In this document: positions 8,285 to 17,179 of the stretch, piece by piece | How positions within the stretch are numbered: position 1 is the first letter of the stretch | Layout of the letters: every line of letters starts with the position of its first letter | Assembly: GCA_022722495.1 (NCBI GenBank) | Contig: JAIJLI010000006.1 | Span: 1 to 32,866 of the forward strand | Reading direction: 5' to 3' | DNA from: Dialister sp. | GTDB taxonomy: Bacteria; Bacillota; Negativicutes; Veillonellales; Dialisteraceae | DNA: 32,866 bases | The notes under the pieces: generated by a model | The model's database searches: none | Told to the model about the DNA's origin: nothing | Seen by the model: only the letters and a program-made list of their open reading frames with translations | Translations under genes and position numbers: made by a program

Positions 8285-8525
8285 AATAAATAAATCTCAC
8301 CTCGAAAGGTGGTTGTGCGCCCATCGTCAATGTTATAGGATGGTTTCTTATCCACAGCACCGCAGCTTTCGCCACTTTTAACCACGAACCGCAGAGGTCA
8401 GAACTTGGACGGACATTCTGACGTGCCTATGCATTCATCCCTAACGTAGCTCCCTAATTCCATTCGGGGCTGAGACTAATCCGCTCCGGACGATTGAATG
8501 GATAATCACCGTAACCTAATCAAAG
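8285..8525 (-). ncRNA. IscB-associated omega-RNA (HEARO RNA), approximate ends
   Basis: The gap between iscB and the DUF3575 gene is GC-richer than its surroundings and has strong structure on the minus strand. The pairs are GTCAGAA/TTCTGAC (near 8399-8424), GTGATTATCCATTC/GAATGGATAATCAC-type pairing near the 5' end, and CACCT-TTCG-AGGTG (near 8298-8313). A core GTGGCGAAAGCTGCGGTG resembles the conserved core of HEARO RNAs found upstream of IscB. By analogy with known IscB omega-RNAs the guide is at the 5' end, so it is taken from DNA just upstream of about 8520, the 3' end of the DUF3575 gene. The exact scaffold and guide borders cannot be set by eye. Confidence 0.8.
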
Positions 8526-9209
8526 GCTTCCGAAACTTGAATTGATGTTGTTTTTTCCAAGAAGGCAGGAAAAGGAAATCTCCAGTTTGATGGAACCGAA
8601 ATAATTCCTTTGTCGGGTGTATTGCCATACATAGTGGCTTCTGTCCTGTATGTAGGACTTGTATCTACCACCTCTGTATCCAAGACCAATACCTAGATCC
8701 AGGTTGAGTCTTTTGTCAACAGGAAAGGAATATCCATATTCAATACCAGCAGCATACGTTAAATCAGACATCTGCCCTTTCTTACCTCTAGGATTATAGT
8801 CATACATATAGCCTTGCGTGAAGATCCCGACGTGGTGACCGGAGAGAGGATTGATTCTCGATGCATATCCAATGTACTTACGTAGTTCGATTTCGCCGCC
8901 GTAGGATCTCCATTTACGGTAGTTAGATTTGGTATAGGTGCTTGTCTTCCACCATGTATACCAGTAAGTAGCTCCCAAGGAGTAACCATTACCCAGATAT
9001 CTTTCGATTCCAATATTGGGAACAATCATCGCATCGTGGACAATATTTGTTTTGAGAATTGTCCGAGGAAACTTAACGTCCTTGGCAAGGCAACAGGAAT
9101 CCTTGCTGACCTTTATATCATAAAAATCCGTTTGCGCATATCCTGCATTACCCAGGCTAATGGCAGCACAGAATGCTAGTAAATACTTTTTCACCTTCTT
9201 AAATATCAT
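8520..9209 (-). CDS. DUF3575 family outer-membrane beta-barrel-like protein
   Basis: A 229-residue exported protein with signal peptide MIFKKVKKYLLAFCAAISLGNAGYAQ. Mature landmarks are TILKTNIVHDAMIVPNIGIERYLG, YWYTWWK, WRSYGGEIELRKYI and HHVGIFTQGYMYDY. It ends with alternating strands (YFGSIKLEISFSCLLG). This order is typical of DUF3575, a family encoded in Bacteroidales fimbrial and mobilome-linked surface operons and predicted to be a small beta barrel. The last residues after LLGKNN may be altered by the IscB element, whose omega-RNA begins about at the stop codon. The gene has its own promoter (9249-9311) sharing the element seen upstream of fimbrillin copy 1, and it is the first gene of the operon. 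Confidence 0.8.
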   Translation of the reverse strand: MIFKKVKKYLLAFCAAISLGNAGYAQTDFYDIKVSKDSCCLAKDVKFPRTILKTNIVHDAMIVPNIGIERYLGNGYSLGATYWYTWWKTSTYTKSNYRKWRSYGGEIELRKYIGYASRINPLSGHHVGIFTQGYMYDYNPRGKKGQMSDLTYAAGIEYGYSFPVDKRLNLDLGIGLGYRGGRYKSYIQDRSHYVWQYTRQRNYFGSIKLEISFSCLLGKNNINSSFGSL

Positions 9210-9248
9210 TTATATTATACTTTACGATTATATTTCTATATACCGCTA

Positions 9249-9311
9249 CAAAAGTACATAAAAAAACAGTAAGAGCCAAATAAATCAGTTAAAACCTTTT
9301 ATTTTAACACT
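9249..9311 (-). promoter_or_regulatory. Promoter of the DUF3575 operon with conserved upstream element
   Basis: On the minus strand, -7 box TACTTTTG (9249-9256) is preceded at exactly 38 bp by AGTGTTAAAATAAAAGG (9295-9311). Spacing and sequence agree with the elements at 1427-1489 and 9412-9474. The latter faces it divergently across about 100 bp. Confidence 0.75.
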
Positions 9312-9411
9312 TTCAAAACCTTTCGAGAGCAAAGAAACAAAAAGCTAACAAACCAAAATAAATATTAATATTAAGTTAAATATAATAATATTCTTCATTT
9401 TAAGCTATGAT

Positions 9412-9474
9412 AGTGTTAAAATAAAAAGTAGTGTTTTTGTAATTCATTTATTTCAGAAAAAAGCCGTTACTTTG
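9412..9474 (+). promoter_or_regulatory. Promoter of the 2059-residue polyvalent gene with conserved upstream element
   Basis: AGTGTTAAAATAAAAAG (9412-9428) is followed by TAGTG and, after exactly 38 bp, by a -7-like TTACTTTG (9467-9474). The start codon is at 9505. This unit diverges from the DUF3575 promoter. The remaining intergenic DNA is AT-rich with no further feature that I can support. Confidence 0.75.
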
Positions 9475-9504
9475 CAGTAGAAAAAGAAATTAAACTTCAT
9501 TATT

Positions 9505-12500
9505 ATGGCAAAAAAGAAAATGTCCGAGGGACTTGAAAATGCCCTTCAAAAACTGGTTGACAGACTTGTCGAGCGCATGGAAGATGCGTCGGAGAGTCTG
9601 GAATGGAATAAACCTTGGATTCAGACCGGCGCAGGTTTCGGTCTTCCCAGAAACATCAGCGGTTCCCCTTATATGGGAATGAACGCTTTCTTTCTGAGTC
9701 TGCATACAGCAGAGAATGGTTATAAGATGCCAATCTATATGACTCACAAACAGGCAAAAAAAGAAAAAGTACATGTACTTCCTGGTTCCAAAAGCATTCC
9801 AGTCTTCAAATGGGGAATGACCGTTAGAGACAAGGCAGGAAAGCTTGTTCCGGAAGAAGAATTTCGTCAGATGAGTGAGGAAAAGCAGAAGGAATATACG
9901 GTCATTCCTTATCTGAGACACTTCAACGAGTTTAACATAGACCAGACGAACTTCAAGGAGAAGTACCCGGATAAATACGAGAAACTTCTTTCAAACTTTG
10001 TTGATCCTGACAGAAACAAAGCAGATATCAATGGCATGTATAACAATGAAGCCCTTAATAAGGTCATCGAGGAAAAGGACGGATGGATCTGCCCTATCGT
10101 ACTTGACCCGGCAAGGGGAGCAGCCTATAGTCCCTTAGACAATTACATTCATGTTCCGCCGAAGGGAAACTATCGTATTCACGAGGGCAATGCCGAGGAG
10201 ACTTTCAAGGACGGACAGAGTTATTATTCAACCGCCCTTCATGAAATGGCTCACTCTACCGGTCACGAGTCAGTCCTGAAAAGAGACGGCATCGTCAAGT
10301 TTGACGGTTTCGGCAGTCCTTCCTATGCAAAGGAAGAGCTTGTTGCAGAGCTGACAGCAGCAATGGTATCAAGCACTCTTGGCTTCGACAAACGAATTAC
10401 CGAGAATAGTGCAGCTTATCTGAAAGGTTGGGCAGCTGCCCTCCGAAAAGAGCCTAAATACATCATTTCTGTCATGAGCGATGTCAACAAGGCCTCACGA
10501 ATCGAATTGGAGCATATTGACAAGCAGCGCAAGGCACTGGGACAGAAATCCCTTCTTGAAGGAACGCTCGACGGCCTTGACGAGAAAGCAGATAACGAGA
10601 AACAGTTTGAAGCCATCCAGAATGGTAAAACTGAAAAAGAGCAAAACAACAACATAATGGACAAAAAGATATTTTATTCTAATCTCAGTGACACCTCAGA
10701 CATAGATTTGAAAGAAGATCTACAGCAGCTTGCAGCCTTCTATGAGAATGGTGACAAGCAAGGTCTTTTTGACGCATTGAAACAGGCACAGAAAGAATCA
10801 GGAGCCTCTTGGAATCTTGCTACCCTTGAAAGTACAATTGGAGAAAATGCAGAGATCATCGCAGAAGATGAGAAACATATTGCAGTGAAGTACCCTTATT
10901 TCATCCCCGGCACCTTCTTCATGTACGAAAAGGTCACTGAGCAGCAGATTCTTGATAAGATTCAGCAGCAGGGACTTTCTGAGGATGACAGTGAAATAGC
11001 TCATCAAATTGGCAACGAGGCTGTCAAGAAGCAGTTTGACGGTATGTCTGATCATACAGTAGAAATGCCCGATGGCACTGTTCTTGGAGTTGATTACGAT
11101 TCTTCTACCAATGAGCTGGTAGCAGGAGGCATTACCAATGCCGGAGTAATACCAGAGCACTGCCACAGCTATGACCATTCCATCACCCTTGATGAGAATC
11201 TTCAAAACTTCTCCGAAGAACTCATGTCTATGGACGAATACCAGGCTCAGGAGGAAGACATCGAGGAGAAAGTTTCTGAAAGCCAAGAAGAGACTCAGGA
11301 AGACGTGCAGGATATTGACAAAAAAGAACTTATTGCCAAGGAATGGCCTATGTTTGACAATAAGCTTGAAATGCCTTCAGGTGATGTCCTTACTGTCAAC
11401 TATAATAAGGAAAAGGATACTCTAGACGTGCTTATTACCAATGCAGAAGGTAAGCAGGAAGTATATAGCACTAGCTACGACCACGACCATACAATTCAAG
11501 AGAATCAAGGTTATGTCTGGGAAGAATTGTCAAACAAGAAGCAGTATCAGGAGAAAGAGTCAGAAAAGGAAGTACAGGCTCAGTCTGTTGATCCTAAGGA
11601 TGAGAAGAAATATTATTCTTCATTTGCATTCATGCAGGATCAGGAAGATACTGAGCAATTTGACAAACTCCAGGAAGAAGGTAAATATGACGAAATACTT
11701 AATCTCGCTTCCGAGTACGACCAGGAGCAGGAAATAGAACTCGAATATGTCAGCAAGTCTTCTTCTCCTCATCCTGGTGATGACCTTCTTGCAGAGAATG
11801 AAGACTATGCTGTAGTTTACAATAACCGTGTTGGTGGAACATACGATCTGTTGAAAAAATACAGTGAGAACGAACTCCGCGAGGAAATCGAGCGTCTTGG
11901 CGGTATCGGTTCAAATCCTAGTGATGCTGTCAAGGAGATAGCTTATAATATGACAGCTGACGAGTTTGCCGCTATCCAGAAAGAACCCGTATTTGAAATG
12001 CCGAATGGTGAAATTCTGCACTTCCAGTACAACAAGGAGACTGACAAGATAGAAGTGGGTACTGCCACCAACAACGGCCTTGCTGTATCCGATACTTTCA
12101 TGTTCGAAAGAGATAAGAGTGTAGAAGCCAACCTAGCGAATGTCTATGAGGAAATGTCGCAGTGGGAGCAGTATCATGAAGAGGAGCCAGAAGAGGAAGA
12201 ATCCTTGGAAGAAGAGAAGGATATAAAAGCTGAAAACACCGCAAGCATCTCGCAGGGACGAGCTGCTGCTTCGGAAAGATCAAATGACGAGAGTTACTGT
12301 TACTCTTTTGCCCGATTTGAGTCTTCTGAGCGTACCAAGGCATTTGATAGTTACCGTGAAAGCGGTGACCATGAAGCACTGCTTCATCTGGCAGAAATTA
12401 TGGATGTGAGCAACCTCATTGAATTGAACAAAGTGAGAAAGAATACACCAAAGACTTCTGACGACAAGGTTCTTGTAGAAAACAGTTCCTACGCTGTAAC

Positions 12501-15500
12501 CTTCAATCAGCAGAATAATACATACGATCTTTTGCGTAAGATTGAAAAGGAAGAGGTTCTGGAACTGATTGGAGACATCAACGCCAACGAAGAAATCAAA
12601 GCATCTTCAGTTGATGTACAGAAGTTGGCTTACGAGAATGCAGCTCAGCAGATCGCAGATTCAGAGAAATCAAATGTCCTGATAATGCCAAATGGAGAAA
12701 AACTTGATTTCCAGTACAGCGAAGAAAGAAATCAGGTTGATGTCGGAAAGATGACTCCTAAAGGTATGGACGTACAATATATATTTGATTATGATATTTC
12801 AAGAAGTCCTCAACGCAATATTTCAACCATTCAAGATGAACTTTCTCATTATGATGAGTTCAGAATATTGAGCTATGAAGAAGAAGAGCAGAGAAGAAGG
12901 ACAGCAGTCAGATGGCGACTTTCTGACCACAAGTTTGAAATGCCTTCCGGTGATGTCCTCACTGTGGAATACGACCAGAAGAAGAACACCCTTAACGTTG
13001 CTTACATTAACGAATACGGAAAGCCGGAAGTCTTCAGTACAAAGTTCCGTCACGAAGACAGTGATACAAGGAATGTCAACGATCTTTTGGAGAAACTTGA
13101 AGGAATGAAGCAATTCCAAGCCAAGCAAGAGGATAAGACCTCTAAGGACAGTCAGAAAGCCGAGGTTCCTCACGAGGACAGCCTCAGTGATACCAATGTC
13201 GTAGCCGAGGCAAAGCATATCGCCGCCACCGGAGTACCTATTGACAAGGCCGAGAAGATGGCAAAGGAGAAGTTCGAAGATATCAATCACGAGAATATGC
13301 ATAAGGAAGAAGAAAGAAAGTCTGCCGAGCAGGAAAAGAAGGAAGCTCAGCAGAAGGAGCAGCAAAAGAAAAAAGAAGAAGAGCAGAAGAAGGAGAATAA
13401 GAACAGCAATGTTGTCAGTTCTCACGCCGCCCTCCTGCTTGCCGCCCTCGTTTCTTCCAAGAACAACAACGGAGTATGGTTGAACCCAGGTTTCCGCAAG
13501 GATGCCCAGTTCTTGTTTGGCAACTCTCCTATTACTGGTTATAACGCCTTGATGATGAACCTTCATAGCGAGCAGAATGGCTATCGCAGCAGCATCTACA
13601 CCCAATATAATCCTGCAAAAGATAATGGGATGCCTATAAAAGAAGGAGAAAAGGCATTCTATCTTAGTTGGACCAATTGGAGATATGTAAAGGGAGCTGA
13701 GGACAAGCAGGGTATTTCCCCAAAGGAGTACCATGCCCTTGATTCAAAGGAAAAGAAGATGTACCAGCCACGTTCTGAGCGTAAGGTTATGAACGTGTGG
13801 AATATCGACCAGACCACATTTGCTGGTAAGGACTATGATGCTTATGTGAAGGTGATCAAGGAAAACGGAGACCAGGTGGAATCCCTCAACAACATTAAGG
13901 AAGAGAATATTGCACGAGCATATTCCGAAGTGGTGAAAAAGCATCCGGATTTTGTTGTTTTGCAGCTGGAAGACGATGTTTTCAAGGCATACAAGAAGGG
14001 AGCAGAGAAGATATCCAAGGTTACCGGAATACCAATGACCAAGGTAGATTACCTGGGCAAGAAGGTAAACAGCGTGGAGATTAGCAAGGATAAGCTCGAC
14101 GGCTATCTGAGTAAAATCGTCAATTCCGGCAATCAGGTAGTTATCTGTGACAAGCCAGAATCACCAAGACTCATCAAGACTCTGACGAAACCGGAAGAAG
14201 TCTTGCAGAAAGCCAATTCCCTGGCAAAATCAGTAGCCAAGACTGAAGGACTGGATTATGATCGAGAAATGGTCGTGCGAGATGCACAGTATCTTCCTGG
14301 TGAAAAGAAGATCGTTGTCAGCGGAATGAGTGACCCAGGTATGGACGCTCGCAGTTCAGCCATTGCCAAGGCAAACGACATTTACCGAGTACTGGCAGCG
14401 ATGACAGGAACCTCAGACCGTTTAGACCGAGGTGGACACGTCAACCTCACTCCTATCGATGATGTAAAGTACGAAAAACTTGTGAGGGAGTTGACCGCAG
14501 GTGTGTTTATGGCACGCCAAGGCTTACCGGCAACCTTCAGCAAGGAAAGTATGGAGCTTGTTCCATACTGGGAGAGAGAAATCAAAGAATCTCCTCGTAT
14601 GGTGAGCATCATTGAAAAGGACGTGAACAATGCCGTAGAAGTTCTGGACAGACTTGAAAAGAACATCAAGCCAGACTACAAGAAAATAGTAGGTATGAAG
14701 GCTGAGAAGCAGATGCTCAACAAGTCAGACTATACCATCATCAAGAAGATTAACGAGTTTCCAAATATTGACACAAAGGAGATCGTCGTGGTGAAGGATA
14801 CCGTCAACAAGAAGGCATCAGTTATTCTTCCGCAGGGAGCCTCTCTGGAAAAAGACAACGAAGTACCAGGAATGCGCAAGGACAGAATCAAGAACGCTCT
14901 CAGCAAGGAAGGCTTTGAGGTTGAGAAGTTCTATAATGCAGGTGGTCGCCTTGGCTTGAAACAGCCAAATAACTATTTCGCTGATAAGGAAATCTCCGTA
15001 GTCCGTCTTCATCAATATGAATTGATTAGTAATGAGAAGGTTGACCTCTCTGATCTTAAGAAAGAGGTGAAGTTCAAGATCAAGGATTTCCAGGTGTTGC
15101 CAGACAAGGAGTTGGGCAGATACTTCTTTCATATTCAAGCAGAAGGTGAAAAGGCTTTCGACATCGTGCCAGAAAAGAAATATGTCAATTCCTTCTTTAA
15201 GGCAATCAAATCCCCAGATCCCGAGGATAAGAGCAAGATGATAAAGGCTCTGTCTGAACAGTTCTACAAGTTTGGTAAAGCCCATCCGGAAATGATCGTT
15301 GACCTGGTCAGTCCACGAAAGGTTGATGTTGACATGAGCAGAATCAGTTCTTCCCATATCTACAAGAGCCAGGAGGATCCTAAAGTCAAGTATATCAAGG
15401 CGGTTATCGATGGACAGGAACATGTAAAGGTAATCCCTGCTGACCAATACAACAAGCTGTTTGCAGCAGAGGATAAGCCAGCATACGCCAAGGCCCTGGC

Positions 15501-15684
15501 TGCGGTGACGTTCGAGTCACTCTTGAAGAAAGGCAATACAGAAAGTGTTGACAACTCTCAGAAAGATACGAACGAAAAAAACGTGTCCAAAACGACACCC
15601 ATCGAGCAGTCCGCAGTGAATAAGACTGTTGGACAGCAAGAAGATAACGAACATCATCAATCTATGAAGTTCGGTCGTAGATAA
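9505..15684 (+). CDS. Giant polyvalent protein: ArdC-like ssDNA-binding domain, zincin protease, repeats and second degenerate ArdC-zincin unit
   Basis: A 2059-residue cytoplasmic protein of the polyvalent type found in conjugative elements and phages, thought to travel with the DNA and protect it. Residues about 1-170 are ArdC-like (LEWNKPWIQTGAG, YMGMNAFFLSL, FNEFNIDQTNF). Residues about 180-340 are a zincin with the metal motif HEMAH near 246-250 and a downstream KEELVAELTAAM glutamate region. The centre has two repeat types: A units (near 386, 700, 928) and B units (near 516, 618, 827, 1057, 1141; core EMPSGDVLTV). A Lys/Glu/Gln-rich coiled-coil segment lies near 1260-1310. A second ArdC-like domain starts near 1320 (ITGYNALMMNLHSEQNGY, NVWNIDQTTF). 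It is followed by a zincin-like region near 1610-1700 that has lost the HExxH. The role is inferred from the family: anti-restriction and host-protein cleavage on entry. A terminator follows. Confidence 0.85.
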   Translation: MAKKKMSEGLENALQKLVDRLVERMEDASESLEWNKPWIQTGAGFGLPRNISGSPYMGMNAFFLSLHTAENGYKMPIYMTHKQAKKEKVHVLPGSKSIPVFKWGMTVRDKAGKLVPEEEFRQMSEEKQKEYTVIPYLRHFNEFNIDQTNFKEKYPDKYEKLLSNFVDPDRNKADINGMYNNEALNKVIEEKDGWICPIVLDPARGAAYSPLDNYIHVPPKGNYRIHEGNAEETFKDGQSYYSTALHEMAHSTGHESVLKRDGIVKFDGFGSPSYAKEELVAELTAAMVSSTLGFDKRITENSAAYLKGWAAALRKEPKYIISVMSDVNKASRIELEHIDKQRKALGQKSLLEGTLDGLDEKADNEKQFEAIQNGKTEKEQNNNIMDKKIFYSNLSDTSDIDLKEDLQQLAAFYENGDKQGLFDALKQAQKESGASWNLATLESTIGENAEIIAEDEKHIAVKYPYFIPGTFFMYEKVTEQQILDKIQQQGLSEDDSEIAHQIGNEAVKKQFDGMSDHTVEMPDGTVLGVDYDSSTNELVAGGITNAGVIPEHCHSYDHSITLDENLQNFSEELMSMDEYQAQEEDIEEKVSESQEETQEDVQDIDKKELIAKEWPMFDNKLEMPSGDVLTVNYNKEKDTLDVLITNAEGKQEVYSTSYDHDHTIQENQGYVWEELSNKKQYQEKESEKEVQAQSVDPKDEKKYYSSFAFMQDQEDTEQFDKLQEEGKYDEILNLASEYDQEQEIELEYVSKSSSPHPGDDLLAENEDYAVVYNNRVGGTYDLLKKYSENELREEIERLGGIGSNPSDAVKEIAYNMTADEFAAIQKEPVFEMPNGEILHFQYNKETDKIEVGTATNNGLAVSDTFMFERDKSVEANLANVYEEMSQWEQYHEEEPEEEESLEEEKDIKAENTASISQGRAAASERSNDESYCYSFARFESSERTKAFDSYRESGDHEALLHLAEIMDVSNLIELNKVRKNTPKTSDDKVLVENSSYAVTFNQQNNTYDLLRKIEKEEVLELIGDINANEEIKASSVDVQKLAYENAAQQIADSEKSNVLIMPNGEKLDFQYSEERNQVDVGKMTPKGMDVQYIFDYDISRSPQRNISTIQDELSHYDEFRILSYEEEEQRRRTAVRWRLSDHKFEMPSGDVLTVEYDQKKNTLNVAYINEYGKPEVFSTKFRHEDSDTRNVNDLLEKLEGMKQFQAKQEDKTSKDSQKAEVPHEDSLSDTNVVAEAKHIAATGVPIDKAEKMAKEKFEDINHENMHKEEERKSAEQEKKEAQQKEQQKKKEEEQKKENKNSNVVSSHAALLLAALVSSKNNNGVWLNPGFRKDAQFLFGNSPITGYNALMMNLHSEQNGYRSSIYTQYNPAKDNGMPIKEGEKAFYLSWTNWRYVKGAEDKQGISPKEYHALDSKEKKMYQPRSERKVMNVWNIDQTTFAGKDYDAYVKVIKENGDQVESLNNIKEENIARAYSEVVKKHPDFVVLQLEDDVFKAYKKGAEKISKVTGIPMTKVDYLGKKVNSVEISKDKLDGYLSKIVNSGNQVVICDKPESPRLIKTLTKPEEVLQKANSLAKSVAKTEGLDYDREMVVRDAQYLPGEKKIVVSGMSDPGMDARSSAIAKANDIYRVLAAMTGTSDRLDRGGHVNLTPIDDVKYEKLVRELTAGVFMARQGLPATFSKESMELVPYWEREIKESPRMVSIIEKDVNNAVEVLDRLEKNIKPDYKKIVGMKAEKQMLNKSDYTIIKKINEFPNIDTKEIVVVKDTVNKKASVILPQGASLEKDNEVPGMRKDRIKNALSKEGFEVEKFYNAGGRLGLKQPNNYFADKEISVVRLHQYELISNEKVDLSDLKKEVKFKIKDFQVLPDKELGRYFFHIQAEGEKAFDIVPEKKYVNSFFKAIKSPDPEDKSKMIKALSEQFYKFGKAHPEMIVDLVSPRKVDVDMSRISSSHIYKSQEDPKVKYIKAVIDGQEHVKVIPADQYNKLFAAEDKPAYAKALAAVTFESLLKKGNTESVDNSQKDTNEKNVSKTTPIEQSAVNKTVGQQEDNEHHQSMKFGRR

Positions 15685-15700
15685 ATATTCTGTAACATAA

Positions 15701-15728
15701 GGGTAGGAGAAGCTCTCTCCTACCCTTT
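15701..15728 (+). terminator. Rho-independent-like terminator after the 2059-residue gene
   Basis: Perfect 10-bp stem GGGTAGGAGA (15701-15710) and TCTCCTACCC (15716-15725), five-base loop, then TTT. It starts 16 bp after the stop codon. Confidence 0.85.
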
Positions 15729-15741
15729 AAAAAGGAAAACA

Positions 15742-17157
15742 ATGAGTCAAACCAAGCAAGAGTTTATTGATAAATACAAGGAAATTGCCATCCAGCAGCA
15801 GCTAAAGTATGGCATTCCTGCATCCATCACGCTCTCTCAAGCCATTTTGGAGAGTGGTTATGGAACATCGGCACAGGCGAAAGAATGCAATAACTTCTTT
15901 GGTATTCAAGCTGGTGATAGTTGGAAGGGAGAAACAAAAGAATACGAAGATAATAGGCGAAAGCAACCATTTCGTAAATATGCAACTGCAGAACAGTGCT
16001 TTGAAGATCACTCTAAGATTTTGACAGTCAATAATGGAATGGTCGCACAGGCCTGCAAAAAAATCTCCGCAACAGATTATCAAGGTTGGGCAAAGGCTCT
16101 AGCTTACAGTCCCTACCACGAGTCTAACCCTAAGAAATATCAGCAAAGCCTTCTAAGAGAAATTAGTGATTATAATCTCCACTCCATTGACCTGGAAGCA
16201 GAAAATCGTAGAAAGAACGGAGAAGTAGCAAAGCAAGTTGACACCAGACACGTCCTTCAGCCAATGTCCGGTAACTTTGCCATGCCAATTGATTTTTCAA
16301 AGGATATTGAAGTTTCAAGTGAATTTGGAATGCGCAAACATCCAACCAAAGGCAAGATGATGAAGCATAATGGAATAGATATATCAACTAAGGGTCAACA
16401 TCTTCCTGTCTTTGCTACAGAAGACAAAGGTAAAGTAGTGAAAGTAGGCTATCAAGAAAAAGGTGCCGGAAACTATGTTACAGTAGAATATAACCGTCCT
16501 GACGGAAATAAATTCCGAACAACATATATGCACCTCAGTGAGGTAAAAGTCAAGGAAGATGATATTGTTAATGCAAACCAGCAACTTGGAGTAACAGGTT
16601 CAACAGGAGCTAGTACTGGCGTACACTTACACTTTGAAGTTCGTGAGTTTGATGGAAAATCGTTCAAGGCAGTTTCCCCGGTCAACTATCTTGCAGAGTT
16701 GCAGCTTCGTTCCGGCGAGTCATGTTCTTTGGATAAAGGCGGTAAGGATTATCTTGCCGAAGCCAAAAGTAATATGGTCATCGGACAAAGTCCTACTCCG
16801 GAGAGCAATCTCCTGGCAGACAAGACAAACTCCAATGACCCTACCAAGTGGCTGGCAAAGCTGATGGAGCAAAATGGAGAGATGCCGGGTGATAAACAGG
16901 ACATGATTTCTTCTCTTATAAGTATGTATTTTACAAAAGCATTATGTCTTGTGGCAGGTTTGACACAAAGTGAAATAGAAGAAAATCTCAAAAAAGAGCA
17001 GGAACAGCAACAAGCTGCAGAAAACTCCTCACAGACCACAGGTAAGAAGGATGAGACCGTCAACGCAAAAGATATGAAGCAGGCGGCAAGTAATAATTTT
17101 GAGGCAGAGATGCAGCAGGGCGACCTGGGTCAAAGCCAAGGTCGCAGAATCGGATAA
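15742..17157 (+). CDS. Peptidoglycan hydrolase: glucosaminidase (GH73-like) plus M23 endopeptidase
   Basis: A 471-residue two-enzyme cell-wall hydrolase. Residues about 5-150 resemble GH73 N-acetylglucosaminidase, with the catalytic-type glutamate in QAILESGYGTSA, then NNFFGIQAG and YQGWAKALAYSPY. Residues about 185-325 are an M23 metallopeptidase with SEFGMRKHP, HNGIDI (first zinc His and Asp), TYMHLS and VHLHFEV (last zinc His). The C-terminal ~145 residues are Gln/Glu-rich and unassigned. There is no signal peptide, so export would need a conjugation channel or another route. It sits between the two polyvalent genes, 22 bp upstream of an ssDNA-binding-like gene and in the same unit. That fits local wall opening during DNA transfer. 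A phage lysin role is the main alternative. Confidence 0.85.
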   Translation: MSQTKQEFIDKYKEIAIQQQLKYGIPASITLSQAILESGYGTSAQAKECNNFFGIQAGDSWKGETKEYEDNRRKQPFRKYATAEQCFEDHSKILTVNNGMVAQACKKISATDYQGWAKALAYSPYHESNPKKYQQSLLREISDYNLHSIDLEAENRRKNGEVAKQVDTRHVLQPMSGNFAMPIDFSKDIEVSSEFGMRKHPTKGKMMKHNGIDISTKGQHLPVFATEDKGKVVKVGYQEKGAGNYVTVEYNRPDGNKFRTTYMHLSEVKVKEDDIVNANQQLGVTGSTGASTGVHLHFEVREFDGKSFKAVSPVNYLAELQLRSGESCSLDKGGKDYLAEAKSNMVIGQSPTPESNLLADKTNSNDPTKWLAKLMEQNGEMPGDKQDMISSLISMYFTKALCLVAGLTQSEIEENLKKEQEQQQAAENSSQTTGKKDETVNAKDMKQAASNNFEAEMQQGDLGQSQGRRIG

Positions 17158-17179
17158 ATTAATATTAATATATTGAATT

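Noticed and set aside
12823..13734. 303-codon minus-strand frame opposite the 2059-residue gene
   Set aside because: It is low-complexity (Leu/Phe runs) mirroring the Lys/Glu-rich coiled coil on the other strand, with no start context.
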